Shown: piece by piece, positions 21,493-31,525 of the stretch
Position numbering within the stretch: position 1 is the stretch's first letter
Layout of the letters: the number at the start of each line of letters is the position of its first letter
Source of the DNA: Micromonospora saelicesensis
GTDB lineage: Bacteria > Actinomycetota > Actinomycetes > Mycobacteriales > Micromonosporaceae
DNA length: 64,000 bases
Assembly: GCF_900091575.1 (NCBI RefSeq)
Contig: NZ_FMCR01000001.1
Location: forward strand, 372,001-436,000
Direction: 5' to 3'
Notes under the pieces: generated by a model
Told to the model about the DNA's origin: nothing
What the model saw: the letters and a program-made list of their open reading frames with translations, nothing else
The model's database searches: none
Translations under genes and position numbers: made by a program

Positions 21493-21511
21493 TTAGGGCA
21501 GGCATACCTTC
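21493..21511 (-). promoter_or_regulatory. IdeR/DtxR-like iron box 2 upstream of efeU
   Basis: TTAGGGCAGGCATACCTTC agrees with the degenerate iron-box consensus at 15 of 19 positions by my count. It starts exactly 20 bp from box 1, so two regulator dimers could sit on nearly the same DNA face. Iron-dependent repression of efeUOB is the expected result. Confidence 0.65.
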
Positions 21512-21627
21512 CTCCCTGGTCAGGGCCCTCGTCAAGTCGTTCACGACAAGCTCACCAGGTCCGTGACGAGGACCAACGGCCGCCGGCAGCCGGCCTGCCG
21601 CCCGTCGGCTGTGGAAGGATCCCCGCC

Positions 21628-21786
21628 GTGAGGGGATTCCTGCCGTGGTTGACGGTGCTGGCCGTGGTGCTGCTGCTCAGCGCGCTACGCCTGCGGGCGC
21701 TGGCCACCGTCGTGTCGGTCGGCTGGCTGATCTGGTGCGTCTGGACGTGGTTCCGGCCCACCCGACGCGGCCCCCGTTCGGGCTGA
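21628..21786 (+). CDS. Small membrane protein
   Basis: A 52-residue protein with two hydrophobic helices (FLPWLTVLAVVLLLSAL and VVSVGWLIWCVWTWF) separated by a short basic turn, and a positively charged C-terminus. The GTG at 21628 follows GGAAGGA with 8 nt spacing; the longer reading from 21484 would run through the iron boxes. It is divergent from efeUOB and convergent with ahcY, which shares a strong hairpin with it. No family or function is recognised. Confidence 0.65.
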   Translation: MRGFLPWLTVLAVVLLLSALRLRALATVVSVGWLIWCVWTWFRPTRRGPRSG

Positions 21787-21820
21787 GCCGGAGACGCTGA
21801 GCCGGCGGCGGAGACGACGA

Positions 21821-21850
21821 ACCGGGCCGGCTGCGAACAGCCGACCCGGT
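21821..21850. terminator. Two-way hairpin between the small membrane gene and ahcY
   Basis: 13-nt arms with one internal mismatch (21821-21833 with 21838-21850) enclose a 4-nt loop between convergent stops. Confidence 0.75.
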
Positions 21851-21863
21851 CCGGAGATGTCGA

Positions 21864-23363
<1,500 letters not shown>

Positions 23364-23642
23364 GAAAGCTCCTGTCGAACGATGTCTGCGCCGACCCTCC
23401 ACCTTACGCGCGTCGGCGACGGGCATCAGGCACGGTCGGCGGACAGCGCACGGGGCGGTCGGTGATGGACGGACCTTCCCGCCCACGTCCCGCCCGCCCC
23501 GTGCATCCCCCCGGTTTGGTTCCCCCGCACGTTCTCGGACCGTCGTCGCGATAACGCTGCGTACTCATAGAGTCACACTCAGGCAGGGTGACGTCAAGCT
23601 ATTCCGGGAAAGTCGGACTTGTGTCGTTGGCCCGAGTCGAGG

Positions 23643-24806
23643 TCAGCGCAGCCCGGACGTCGCCACGTACGCCACACCGGCGCCGTCGATCCGCAGCGGC
23701 GCTTCCGACGCCGTACCGATCGCCGCCTCGCCCGAGACCAGCGTCAACGCGCCGGCACCGTCGTCAACGGTGATCGAACCGCCAGCGCAGAGCACCACCC
23801 GGGGGCCGGGCAGCGACAGTGTCACCGAGGGCACCGCCGCGTCGACCCGCACCCGGTGCAGCGCGAAATCGTCCACCGGCACGGGCCACCAGTCCACCCC
23901 CGGGCCGACCGGCTGCGCGGCCCGCACCGGATCGTCGAGCACCTCGAAGCGCAGCACCCGCAACAACTCGTCGACGTCCACCCGCTTCGGGGTCAGGCCG
24001 CCGCGTAGCACGTTGTCGCTGGCCGCCATGATCTCCACGCCGCAGCCGCTCAGGTAGGCGTGCAGGTTGCCGGCGGGCATCCAGATCGCCTCCCCCGCCT
24101 CCAGCCGCAGATGGTGCAACAGCAGCGCGACCAGCGCACCCGGATCCCCCGGGTACGCCTTGGCCAGCCGGCGGGTCAGCTCCGCGTCCGGGCCGTCGGC
24201 CGGCGCTGCCACCACCGCGGCCAGCAGGTCGTGACGCCTGGCGACCGGCCAGCCGAGCAGCGTCCGCACCGCCGTCCGCAACCCCGCCGGCCCGGCCCGC
24301 AACGCGGCGACCACCGGCACCAACGCCGGTACGCCGAACGCGGCGAGCGCCTCGGCCGACTCCGCCGGATCCCGGAAACCGCACAGCGCCTCGAACGGGG
24401 TGAGCGCGACCAGCAACTCCGGCTTGTGGTGCGGGTCGGAATAGTTGCGCTGCCCCTCGGGGCGCCCCGCCTCCGCCGCGTAGCCGGCCTGCGCCTGCTC
24501 GGCGTCAGGGTGGGCCTGCAGGCTCAGCGGAGCGTCGGCCGCGAGAACCTTGAGCAGGAACGGCAGCCGGCTGCCGAACCGCTCGGACACCCGCTGGCCG
24601 AGCCACTGCCCTGGTTCGTCCCGCACCAGGTCACAGAGGCTCACCCGCAGACCGGCGCGATCCACGTGGGCCGGAGCGCCCGGATGGGCCCCCAACCACA
24701 GCTCCGCCTCCGGGCCCGCGCTCGGCACCGATCGCCCCTGGAGGAGGGCGATGGCCGAGCGCGAGCCCCAGGCGTAGTCCCGGATCGGCCCGTACAGTGG
24801 CTCCAC
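23643..24806 (-). CDS. manA: Mannose-6-phosphate isomerase, class I
   Basis: Zinc enzyme that interconverts fructose-6-phosphate and mannose-6-phosphate, feeding GDP-mannose for glycolipid and glycoprotein mannosylation. The 387 residues begin with YGPIRDYAWGS. Zinc ligands are visible in LSLQAHPD (Gln, His), HHKPELLVAL (Glu) and PAGNLHAYLSG (His). The GTG at 24806 lies 3 bp after the CDF transporter stop. With the SIS and manB genes upstream it forms a sugar-phosphate cluster, in the same order as in M. tuberculosis. Confidence 0.96.
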   Translation of the reverse strand: MEPLYGPIRDYAWGSRSAIALLQGRSVPSAGPEAELWLGAHPGAPAHVDRAGLRVSLCDLVRDEPGQWLGQRVSERFGSRLPFLLKVLAADAPLSLQAHPDAEQAQAGYAAEAGRPEGQRNYSDPHHKPELLVALTPFEALCGFRDPAESAEALAAFGVPALVPVVAALRAGPAGLRTAVRTLLGWPVARRHDLLAAVVAAPADGPDAELTRRLAKAYPGDPGALVALLLHHLRLEAGEAIWMPAGNLHAYLSGCGVEIMAASDNVLRGGLTPKRVDVDELLRVLRFEVLDDPVRAAQPVGPGVDWWPVPVDDFALHRVRVDAAVPSVTLSLPGPRVVLCAGGSITVDDGAGALTLVSGEAAIGTASEAPLRIDGAGVAYVATSGLR

Positions 24807-24809
24807 CCG

Positions 24810-25817
24810 TCAGCCCCCGGGCCGCCCGGCCGGCTCGCCCGACGTGTCCTGCGGCTGCGGCACAGCGGTGTCGGCCGCGGCACCGGTGCCGGCCTCGGCG
24901 GCAGCGGCGCTGTAGACGTCCGGCTCCAGATAGATCACCCGGGCGATCGGCACCGCGGCGCGGATCCGCGCCTCGACGGCGTTGATGCCCCGGGCCAGGT
25001 CGTGGGCGCTCTCCCACTCCGGAACGGCGATCTTGGCGGCCACCATCAGCTCTTCCGGGCCCAGGTAGAGCGTCTTCATGTGGATGATCCGCTCCACCTC
25101 GGGGCCGTCGGTGACGGCCCGCTCGATGGCGGCCAGCTCGGACGCCTCGGCACCCTCACCGAGCAGCAGGCTCTTCGTCTCGATGGCCAGCACGACGGCG
25201 ATGACGACCAGCAGGATGCCGATCATCGCGGTGCCGGCGGCGTCCCACTCGCCGTTGCCGGTGATCAGCGTCATGGTGACGCCGAACAGGGCGAACACCA
25301 GACCGACCAGCGCGCCGAAGTCCTCCAGGAGCACCACCGGCAGCTCCGGCGCCTTGGCCCGGCGGATGAAGCGCACCCAGGACTGATTGCCCCGGACGTG
25401 GTTGGACTCCTTGATGGCGGTCCGGAAGGAGAACGACTCCATGATGATCGCCGACACCAGCACGACCACCGGCAGCCAGTGCCAGGACTCGATGCCGCCC
25501 TTGTGATGCCACTTGTGGTAAGCCTCGTAGAGCGCGAACAGGCCACCGATGCTGAACAGCACGATGGACACGATGAACGCGTAGATGTAGCGCTCGCGGC
25601 CGTACCCGAAAGGGTGTTCCGGGGTGGCCGCGCGCTTCGCCCGCTTGCCACCGAGCAGCAGGAGGCCCTGGTTACCGGAGTCGGCGACCGAGTGGACCGC
25701 CTCGGCCAGCATCGACGACGAGCCGGAGAGCAGGAACGCGATGAACTTGGTGACGGCGATGCCGATGTTGGCCAGCAGGGCGGCGACAATCGCCTTCGTC
25801 CCACCGTTGGCGCTCAT
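24810..25817 (-). CDS. Cation diffusion facilitator family transporter
   Basis: A 335-residue proton-coupled exporter of a divalent metal (Zn, Co, Mn or Fe type not resolvable). It has a first helix near residues 10-32, the metal-site helix MLAEAVHSVADSGNQ (His and Asp), further helices at about 80-100, 115-135, 165-190 and 195-215, and a cytoplasmic C-terminal domain (about 225-305) with an Ala/Gln/Pro-rich tail. The CDF pattern is clear, although the second metal-site helix is diverged. It is inserted between the SIS gene and manA, and its overlap-like spacing suggests co-transcription. Confidence 0.9.
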   Translation of the reverse strand: MSANGGTKAIVAALLANIGIAVTKFIAFLLSGSSSMLAEAVHSVADSGNQGLLLLGGKRAKRAATPEHPFGYGRERYIYAFIVSIVLFSIGGLFALYEAYHKWHHKGGIESWHWLPVVVLVSAIIMESFSFRTAIKESNHVRGNQSWVRFIRRAKAPELPVVLLEDFGALVGLVFALFGVTMTLITGNGEWDAAGTAMIGILLVVIAVVLAIETKSLLLGEGAEASELAAIERAVTDGPEVERIIHMKTLYLGPEELMVAAKIAVPEWESAHDLARGINAVEARIRAAVPIARVIYLEPDVYSAAAAEAGTGAAADTAVPQPQDTSGEPAGRPGG

Positions 25818-25884
25818 GCCACCGCTCCGCTTCGCCGCACGAAGCCGCCCGGTCCGCGCATGACGCGCCGCCCCCTACGTTCGT

Positions 25885-27081
25885 TCACTGGTTCGACAGC
25901 TCCTTCATCTCGGTGATGGCCGGAACGGCCATCGGGTCCAGCCCATGTGCCAGAGCAAGGTAGATCGAGGCGAAATCCGGAACGGCGATCAGCGACGCCA
26001 GCCGCTCCAGGGCGGAGCCGCCCTCGGCGGTCACCACGTCGCACCGCACGCCACGGCGCTCCGCGAGGGTCTGCACCGCGTCAGCACGGCGCTCCTCGAC
26101 GGCGAGCGGCTCGTCGGTGTCGTCCTCGGCGTTGAGCCCGCCGTCGCGCAGCAGCACCAGCCGCAGCCGGGTGCCCTCGCCGTCGTCCTCGGCCGGGTCG
26201 GCGAAGATGTCCCGCTCCCCCTCGGCCAGGCCGCCGAAGACGCCGTCGAGCAGCCCGACCCGACCCCGCCCGGCCTCACCCAGCGCTCCGGTGACCACCG
26301 GGTAGCGGGCGTTGGCCGACAGGGTGTCGCCGAACCGGCGGGCCGCCACCGTGGCCAGCGGGGACGAACCCCAGACGATCGGGATCGAGCCGGCCAGGCC
26401 CAGCGCCAGTGACTTCGCCGGGTTGACGAAGGACTCGGCGGCGGACCGGCAGCGGTCGGCGTCCGCGTCGAGCCGGGCCGCGGTCTCCGCCAGGTCCGCC
26501 TCGTTGACCTTCACGAGCCCGAGGGAACGGGCGGCGAGCAGGACCGGCACGGTGAGCGCCCAGAGGCTGGCCCGGGCCGGGGCACGCCGGGGCACCGGGA
26601 TGAACGGCGCCCGGGCCTGCTCGGCGATCGACTGCAACTGCGAGTCCGGGGCACCCACGGCGACGAGTCGGGCACCACGGCGGTGGGCCGCCTCGGCCGC
26701 GCCGAGCGCCTCCGGGCTACGTCCGGACGCGCTCACCGCGATCACCACGTCGGCCGCGCCCACCCAACCGGGTACGCCGGCGGAGCGGTGCCCGATGATC
26801 GGGACCGGGCAGCGTGGCCCGGCGACCGTGGCCAGCACGTCCCCGGTACGCCCGGCGGTGCCGATGCCGGCGATCACGACGGCTCGGGGCCGCCCGTCGT
26901 CGGCGAGCACCGCGAGGTTCGCCTCGGCTGCCAGCGCGGCGCTCTCGCGGACCTGCGCACCGGCCGACGCCGTGTGCCGGAGCATGCCGCCCGGGTCGGC
27001 CTCGGCCAACGCCTGCGGGTTGTCGAGCAGGGCCTCGTCGGCGTCACGGCGCCCGCTGACCCCGGCCGTACCGTCGATCAT
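25885..27081 (-). CDS. SIS-domain phosphosugar isomerase-like protein
   Basis: A 398-residue protein with two sugar-isomerase (SIS) folds. The first holds VVIAGIGTAGRTGDVLA and VIAVSASGRSPEALGAAE; the second begins near IPIVWGSSPLATVAARR. This matches the glucose/mannose-6-phosphate isomerase-like family found between manA and manB in actinobacteria. The catalytic role is not proven, and a sugar-binding regulator is also possible. The ATG at 27081 overlaps the Trm112-like stop (ATGA). Sequence upstream of it, open to 27162, belongs to the other gene's frame. Confidence 0.88.
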   Translation of the reverse strand: MIDGTAGVSGRRDADEALLDNPQALAEADPGGMLRHTASAGAQVRESAALAAEANLAVLADDGRPRAVVIAGIGTAGRTGDVLATVAGPRCPVPIIGHRSAGVPGWVGAADVVIAVSASGRSPEALGAAEAAHRRGARLVAVGAPDSQLQSIAEQARAPFIPVPRRAPARASLWALTVPVLLAARSLGLVKVNEADLAETAARLDADADRCRSAAESFVNPAKSLALGLAGSIPIVWGSSPLATVAARRFGDTLSANARYPVVTGALGEAGRGRVGLLDGVFGGLAEGERDIFADPAEDDGEGTRLRLVLLRDGGLNAEDDTDEPLAVEERRADAVQTLAERRGVRCDVVTAEGGSALERLASLIAVPDFASIYLALAHGLDPMAVPAITEMKELSNQ

Positions 27082-27263
27082 GAGGACTGCCCGGGGCCGC
27101 CGCGCGCCTCGTCGAGCAGCAGCACCGGCACGTCGTCGCGGACCTCGAAGATCCGGCCGCACTCCGTACAGGTCAACGTCTGCGCCTCGGCGTCGTAGGT
27201 GAGCGGGGCGTGGTGCGTGTCCGGACAGGCAAGGATCTCGAGCAACTGCGGATCCAGGGCCAT
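27078..27263 (-). CDS. Trm112-family small zinc-ribbon protein
   Basis: A 61-residue protein of the Trm112/YcaR (DUF343) type: LLEILACPDTHHAPL, then TCTECGRIFEVRDDVPVLL. Three cysteines and nearby histidines make up the ribbon. Eukaryotic Trm112 activates methyltransferases; the bacterial protein has no settled partner. It lies 61 bp downstream of manB and is translationally coupled to the SIS gene. The position between these two genes is conserved in actinobacteria. Confidence 0.9.
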   Translation of the reverse strand: MALDPQLLEILACPDTHHAPLTYDAEAQTLTCTECGRIFEVRDDVPVLLLDEARGGPGQSS

Positions 27264-27324
27264 GGCGCGGCTCCTTCCACGTGTACGGCTTGACCGACGG
27301 CGGTGCCGACCGGCGCAGGCGATC

Positions 27325-28710
27325 TTATCGGCGAACGCGGTCGAGCACGTCGTCCCGGAGCGAGACCATCCGATCCCGGGTGGGCGCCTCGACGTTGAGT
27401 CGCAGCAGCGGCTCGGTGTTGGAGGCGCGCAGGTTGAACCAGGCGCCGTCGGGGAAACGCAGGGTGAGCCCGTCCATCTCGTCGGCCACCGCGTCGGGGT
27501 ACGCAGCGCGCACCTCGGCCACCGCTGCCGCCTGGTCGGCCACCGTCGAGTTGATCTCGCCGGAGGCGATGTAGCGCTCGTACTCACCGGCCAACACGGA
27601 CAGCGGCAGCGACTGCTCGCCCAGCGCGGCCAACGTGTGCATCGCCGCGAGCATCCCGGTGTCGGCGAACCAGAAGTCCCGGAAGTAGTAGTGCGCGGAG
27701 TGCTCGCCGCCGAAGACGGCGTTGGTGCGGGCCATCTCCGCCTTGATGAAGGAGTGCCCGACCCGGGCGACGACCGGCTGCCCACCGTGTTCCCGGATGA
27801 TCTCCGCCACGGCGCTGGAGGTGATCAGACCGTGGATCACCGTGGAACCCGGGTGCTTGGCCAACTCACGGGCTGCCACGAGTGCGGTGATCGCCGACGG
27901 TGAGACCGGCTCACCGCGCTCGTCCACCACGAAGCACCGGTCGGCGTCACCGTCGAAGGCCAACCCGATGTCGGCCCCGTGCTCGACCACCGCGCGCTGG
28001 AGGTCGACCAGGTTCGCCGGGTCGAGCGGGTTGGCCTCGTGGTTGGGGAAGCTGCCGTCCAACTCGAAGTAGAGCGGCACGATCTCCAGCGGCAGCGGCG
28101 ACAGGGCCGCGTCGCCCAGCACTGTCGGAACGGTGAAGCCACCCATGCCGTTGCCGGCGTCGACGACCACCTTCAACGGCCGGATGCCCGAGAGGTCGAC
28201 CAGCTTGCGCAGGTAACCGGCGTAGTCGGGGAGCAGGTCGCGCCGCTCGGCGGGCCGCGTCGGCGCACCGGCGGGACGAGCGTCGCCCGAGTCCAGGAGG
28301 GCCTGGGCCCGCTCCCGGATCTCGGCCAGACCGCTCTCCTGGCCGATCGGGCGGGCACCGGAGCGGCACATCTTGATGCCGTTGTACTGCGCGGGGTTGT
28401 GGCTGGCGGTGAACATCGCGCCGGGCAGGTCGAGCGAACCGGACGCGTAGTAGAGCAGGTCGGTGGAGGCGAGGCCGATCTCGATCACCGAGCGGCCCTC
28501 GGCGCGGACGCCGGCGGCGAACGCGGCGGCCAGGCCGGGCGAAGTGGCCCGCATGTCGTACCCGACGACGACGGCGTCACCCGGCTCATCGGTGGAGTTG
28601 AGCAGTTGGGTGAAGGCGGCGCCCAGTGCCTCGGCGACCCGTTCGTCCCACTGGTCCGGCACCGTCCCGCGGACGTCGTACGCCTTCACAATCTGGGACA
28701 GATCAGACAC
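27325..28710 (-). CDS. manB: Phosphomannomutase/phosphoglucomutase
   Basis: Alpha-D-phosphohexomutase of 461 residues that interconverts mannose-6-P and mannose-1-P on the way to GDP-mannose. The four-domain layout is intact: phosphoserine S103 in MFTASHNPAQYNG, the magnesium loop DGDADRCF near 249, the sugar-binding GGEHSAHYY, and the C-terminal phosphate-binding RASNTEPLLRL. The GTG at 28710 (VSDLSQIVKAYDVRG) has AAGGAG 8 nt upstream; the GTG three codons earlier overlaps that site. It heads manB-Trm112-SIS-CDF-manA. Confidence 0.96.
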   Translation of the reverse strand: MSDLSQIVKAYDVRGTVPDQWDERVAEALGAAFTQLLNSTDEPGDAVVVGYDMRATSPGLAAAFAAGVRAEGRSVIEIGLASTDLLYYASGSLDLPGAMFTASHNPAQYNGIKMCRSGARPIGQESGLAEIRERAQALLDSGDARPAGAPTRPAERRDLLPDYAGYLRKLVDLSGIRPLKVVVDAGNGMGGFTVPTVLGDAALSPLPLEIVPLYFELDGSFPNHEANPLDPANLVDLQRAVVEHGADIGLAFDGDADRCFVVDERGEPVSPSAITALVAARELAKHPGSTVIHGLITSSAVAEIIREHGGQPVVARVGHSFIKAEMARTNAVFGGEHSAHYYFRDFWFADTGMLAAMHTLAALGEQSLPLSVLAGEYERYIASGEINSTVADQAAAVAEVRAAYPDAVADEMDGLTLRFPDGAWFNLRASNTEPLLRLNVEAPTRDRMVSLRDDVLDRVRR

Positions 28711-28779
28711 GTGTTCCACTCCTTGGCCGCAGGTTAGACACCGATCCTGAGCCTAACGGAGGGTCGGGCCGTACTCCGC

Positions 28780-29838
28780 TCAGCCGGGGAGCCGGGGAAT
28801 GAACACGGTGTGGCCGCCGCCGTCGGTGGGCGGGTCACCGGGCTTCGGGCGACCGTCGGGACCCGGCATCGGCTGGGTGGCCTCGGGCGCCGGGGTGTCC
28901 GGCCGGGCACCGTAAACCCCGCCGGTGGCGGGACGCGGTGACGGCACCGCACCACCCCAGGTGGCGGGCGGCGGCTGCTGGCCGTACACCTGACCGGGGC
29001 GACCGGGCGCGGCCGGCAACCCGCCCCCGGCGCGGTAGGTGGTGCCGCCGGGGTTGCCCGGCAGGGTGCCGGGCGCGTCGTCCGACGGCTTCCGGTCCTG
29101 CCGCGAGCGACGGAACAGCAACACGATGAGCAGCAGTCCGACCGCCACCAGCACAATGCCGAAGTACATCACCGGTGATCCTCCTCCGGACGACTCGGCG
29201 GCGGTCGCCGTGGTGTTCGGCGCCGCGGAGACGCCACCCTGCGCCGCCGGGTTCACCGCTTCGTCGACGGTCGCGACCTCGGTCGGGCTCGGGGTCGGCG
29301 TCGGCTTCTTCGACTGCGACGGAGTCGGCGACGGAGTGACCCGGGCTCCGGTCAGCCGCGCCGCGTCGGTGGCGTGACCAAGCGTCTGGCCTGCGGCGCT
29401 GATGCCCGCGCCGCTGACCACGAGACGGCCTCCCGGCGAACCCGCCGCGAACGCCACCCGGTACCGCACCGTGATGCCCTTGCCCTTGCACAGCGTCGGC
29501 TTCGAGGGTGACGTCTGCGCGGTCGACACGGTGCCGGTGCCGCCGGAGACGGCCACCGGGAACCAGCGCCCGCCCGCGTTGACCTCGACCGCCACCTGGT
29601 TCGGCTGGAGACCCTCCAGGCTGAAGCCCAGCGCGGTACGCAGCAGGACGCACCCGTCGGTGCGCTTGCGCACCGCGACGTTCACCCCCTGCGCGGAACC
29701 ACCGGCGGCGAAGCTACTGGCCGCGCCCACCCGGACCGAGTCCTGATCGGCCAGCGCCGGTGACGCACCGAGCATCACCAGGCCGCCCGCAAGACCGCAG
29801 ACCGCCGCGAGCCGTGCCACGCGTCGACGCACTGTCAT
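28780..29838 (-). CDS. Secreted, membrane-anchored protein with proline-rich tail
   Basis: A 352-residue protein. A Sec signal peptide ends near GASPALA|DQ (about residue 30). An extracytoplasmic beta-rich domain with two cysteines spans about 31-165, followed by a Thr/Pro/Ser linker (about 168-190). A membrane helix PVMYFGIVLVAVGLLLIVLL (about 224-243) is followed by basic residues and a long cytoplasmic Gly/Pro-rich tail. The topology suggests a wall-facing sensor or scaffold, but no family is recognised. It lies upstream of manB on the same strand with a 69-bp gap. Confidence 0.85.
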   Translation of the reverse strand: MTVRRRVARLAAVCGLAGGLVMLGASPALADQDSVRVGAASSFAAGGSAQGVNVAVRKRTDGCVLLRTALGFSLEGLQPNQVAVEVNAGGRWFPVAVSGGTGTVSTAQTSPSKPTLCKGKGITVRYRVAFAAGSPGGRLVVSGAGISAAGQTLGHATDAARLTGARVTPSPTPSQSKKPTPTPSPTEVATVDEAVNPAAQGGVSAAPNTTATAAESSGGGSPVMYFGIVLVAVGLLLIVLLFRRSRQDRKPSDDAPGTLPGNPGGTTYRAGGGLPAAPGRPGQVYGQQPPPATWGGAVPSPRPATGGVYGARPDTPAPEATQPMPGPDGRPKPGDPPTDGGGHTVFIPRLPG

Positions 29839-29935
29839 GATTACCTCGCCGTTCTCCCCGGGTGGGGTCCGCGGGTCAGGCTACTACCGGCCCACCCACC
29901 CCACCGGTCATAGAGCGCCCCGCATGTGTGCGGCG

Positions 29936-30631
29936 TTACGGTTTACGGCTCCTCCGGCCGACCTCCTGGTGACCGGACTGACCAGCCAACCAGCGGGCCT
30001 GCTCCGCCTCGGCGAGGGCGTCACGGCACAGCCGGTCGGCGGTGCGGGTGGTCTCCGGCAGCCGGTAGCGCGGAGTCAACGCGAGCACCTGCGCGGTCGC
30101 GTTCTCCAGGCTCATCCGATGGCCGACGCTGACGAAGACCGGCTTCACCCCGTCGCGGGTCCGCAGCACCCGACCGACGACCTCGCCACCGTCGCGCAAC
30201 GACGACCAGGAACCCCGCTCGGCGGACGGCTGATCCCACACCCCGACCAGTGGCGTCTTCGCCACCCCGATCGCGGGCAACCCGGTGATCACCCCCAGGT
30301 GGCAGGCGAGCCCGAACCGGCGCGGATGGGCCAGCCCGTGCCCGTCGCAGACCAGCAGGTCCGGGGTGGTGGTCAGCCGGTCGAGCGCAGCGAGCAACGC
30401 GGGCAACTCACGGAAGGCGAACAACCCCGGCACATAGCCGAACGCGGGTCGCCCCACACCGACCGCGGAGTCCACCACCGCCAGGGTCCGGGCGTCCAGG
30501 ACCGTCACGGCCGCCGCCAGCAGGTCACCACCCTCGGCGTACGCGACGTCCAGGCCGGCCACCGTCGCGGGCGCGCTCGGCCCCGGCCCGGCCAGGTCCA
30601 CCAGCGGCCGCAACTCCTCCTGTACGGCCAC
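29936..30631 (-). CDS. nfi: Endonuclease V (deoxyinosine 3' endonuclease)
   Basis: Nicks DNA 3' to deaminated adenine (hypoxanthine). The catalytic acids of the family are visible in AGLDVAY (Asp), FRELPALLAA (Glu) and LVCDGHGLAHPRR (Asp), with the strand-separating segment near FGYVPGLFAFRE. From the GTG at 30631 the product is 231 residues, close to E. coli Nfi (223). The frame stays open upstream to a GTG at 30760, but that extension reads straight through the palindromic repeat at 30684-30759, so it is probably not native. The alternative start would overlap the preceding gene's stop as GTGA. Function sure, start unsure. Confidence 0.85.
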   Translation of the reverse strand: MAVQEELRPLVDLAGPGPSAPATVAGLDVAYAEGGDLLAAAVTVLDARTLAVVDSAVGVGRPAFGYVPGLFAFRELPALLAALDRLTTTPDLLVCDGHGLAHPRRFGLACHLGVITGLPAIGVAKTPLVGVWDQPSAERGSWSSLRDGGEVVGRVLRTRDGVKPVFVSVGHRMSLENATAQVLALTPRYRLPETTRTADRLCRDALAEAEQARWLAGQSGHQEVGRRSRKP

Positions 30632-30683
30632 CGCCTCGGCGACACTGCCCGGCCCTGTTGTCCCAGTGGCCGCCGCTGGTGAT

Positions 30684-30759
30684 GATCCACTCGGCTTCAC
30701 GGAAGTCGGGCTATCCCACGGCACTGGATGCCCCGACTTCAATGAACCGGAGTCGATCA
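30684..30759. repeat. 76-bp palindromic interspersed repeat, copy 2
   Basis: Starts GATCCACTCGG and keeps CGGAAGTCGGG and its partner CCCCGACTTC, but the right end has changed to CGGAGTCGATC. It lies between the small membrane protein gene (whose TGA stop is the first TGA of the repeat's outer end) and endonuclease V, whose open frame continues through it. Confidence 0.85.
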
Positions 30760-31005
30760 CCCTCGGCCTGAGACGTCGGCGCCATCCCCGGTGGCCCTAC
30801 CGTCCGAGCCGCCCCGAGCAGGGTCACCGTCGGCCCGGCTCCTGACCGCACCCAGGCCGAGCGCGAAGGCAATGCCGAGGGCGACACCGAAGGCGACGCC
30901 ACCCTTCGCCCCGAACACGGGAATGCCGATCGCCAGACCGATCAGGATGCCGACCGGCCAGGCCCAGACGGTGGACCTGACGCTCTGCGTACCGGATCTC
31001 GCCAT
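30757..31005 (-). CDS. Small membrane protein
   Basis: An 82-residue protein with two hydrophobic helices, WAWPVGILIGLAIGIPVF and VAFGVALGIAFALGLGAV, and a hydrophilic Gly/Asp/Arg-rich C-terminus. The stop codon TGA is the edge of palindromic repeat copy 2, so the tail may have been shortened or extended by that insertion. ATG start at 31005. No known family is recognised. It lies just upstream of endonuclease V on the same strand. Confidence 0.7.
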   Translation of the reverse strand: MARSGTQSVRSTVWAWPVGILIGLAIGIPVFGAKGGVAFGVALGIAFALGLGAVRSRADGDPARGGSDGRATGDGADVSGRG

Positions 31006-31139
31006 GCGTCGATCTTATTCGGGTCCCGCCACCGACCCGTCCCTCCGTCTCTCCATCCGCGGGGCATGCCTACTGCACTCTCGCTATGTCCGGGTCCGCG
31101 CCAGGATCACCGGCCGCGCGAAGCTGCTTGCACGCGCAA

Positions 31140-31469
31140 TCACTGCCGACCGGATGGCTGCGGGCCACTGGCGCTGACACCGGGCGTGAACATGGCTCGG
31201 ATGCCGTCCTCGTCGGGCAGCGCCGTACCCCCGCTGACGGTCTCGGCCACCCTCTCGGCCGTGGCCCGATCAACAGTTTCGAAGCGGTCGACGTTTCGAT
31301 AGTCGTCGACAAAGCGAACGACCAGAGCTGGATCGAAGGCCCAGCGTCCGCTGCGGTGGTCCCAGAGGATGGCATTGCCTGCGCCTACGTCCATTACGAA
31401 GAGTCCGGCCGGACCCCCGATCCTCTCGTCATTCCGGTAGACCACGTAGTAGGTCAGCCTGCGGCCCAT
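31140..31469 (-). CDS. Unknown small protein, candidate immunity protein 2
   Basis: A 109-residue soluble protein. The N-terminal half looks like a beta-sheet (LTYYVVYRNDERIGG, GLFVMDVGAGNAILWDHRSG); a helical middle part is FETVDRATAERVAETVSGG; the end is proline/serine-rich. No family is recognised. It is the second small gene downstream of the big polymorphic toxin, same strand, 56 bp after the first. Its codons are less GC-biased than in housekeeping neighbours, as is common in toxin-immunity cassettes. The ATG at 31469 is preferred over an in-frame GTG at 31496. An immunity role is inferred only from position. Confidence 0.7.
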   Translation of the reverse strand: MGRRLTYYVVYRNDERIGGPAGLFVMDVGAGNAILWDHRSGRWAFDPALVVRFVDDYRNVDRFETVDRATAERVAETVSGGTALPDEDGIRAMFTPGVSASGPQPSGRQ

Positions 31470-31525
31470 CTGATTCGTCACCAATCCCGGGCGCACACCC
31501 GAATCGACTGCGTCGACTTTGACGC

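Noticed and set aside
23548-23556. GCGATAACG upstream of ahcY as a further copy of the polyamine motif
   Set aside because: It differs in the last base, lacks the following TTG and has no functional link; probably chance.
23364-23642. SAH or SAM riboswitch upstream of ahcY
   Set aside because: I could not find the conserved core or a matching stem set by eye; a covariance-model search would be needed to claim one.
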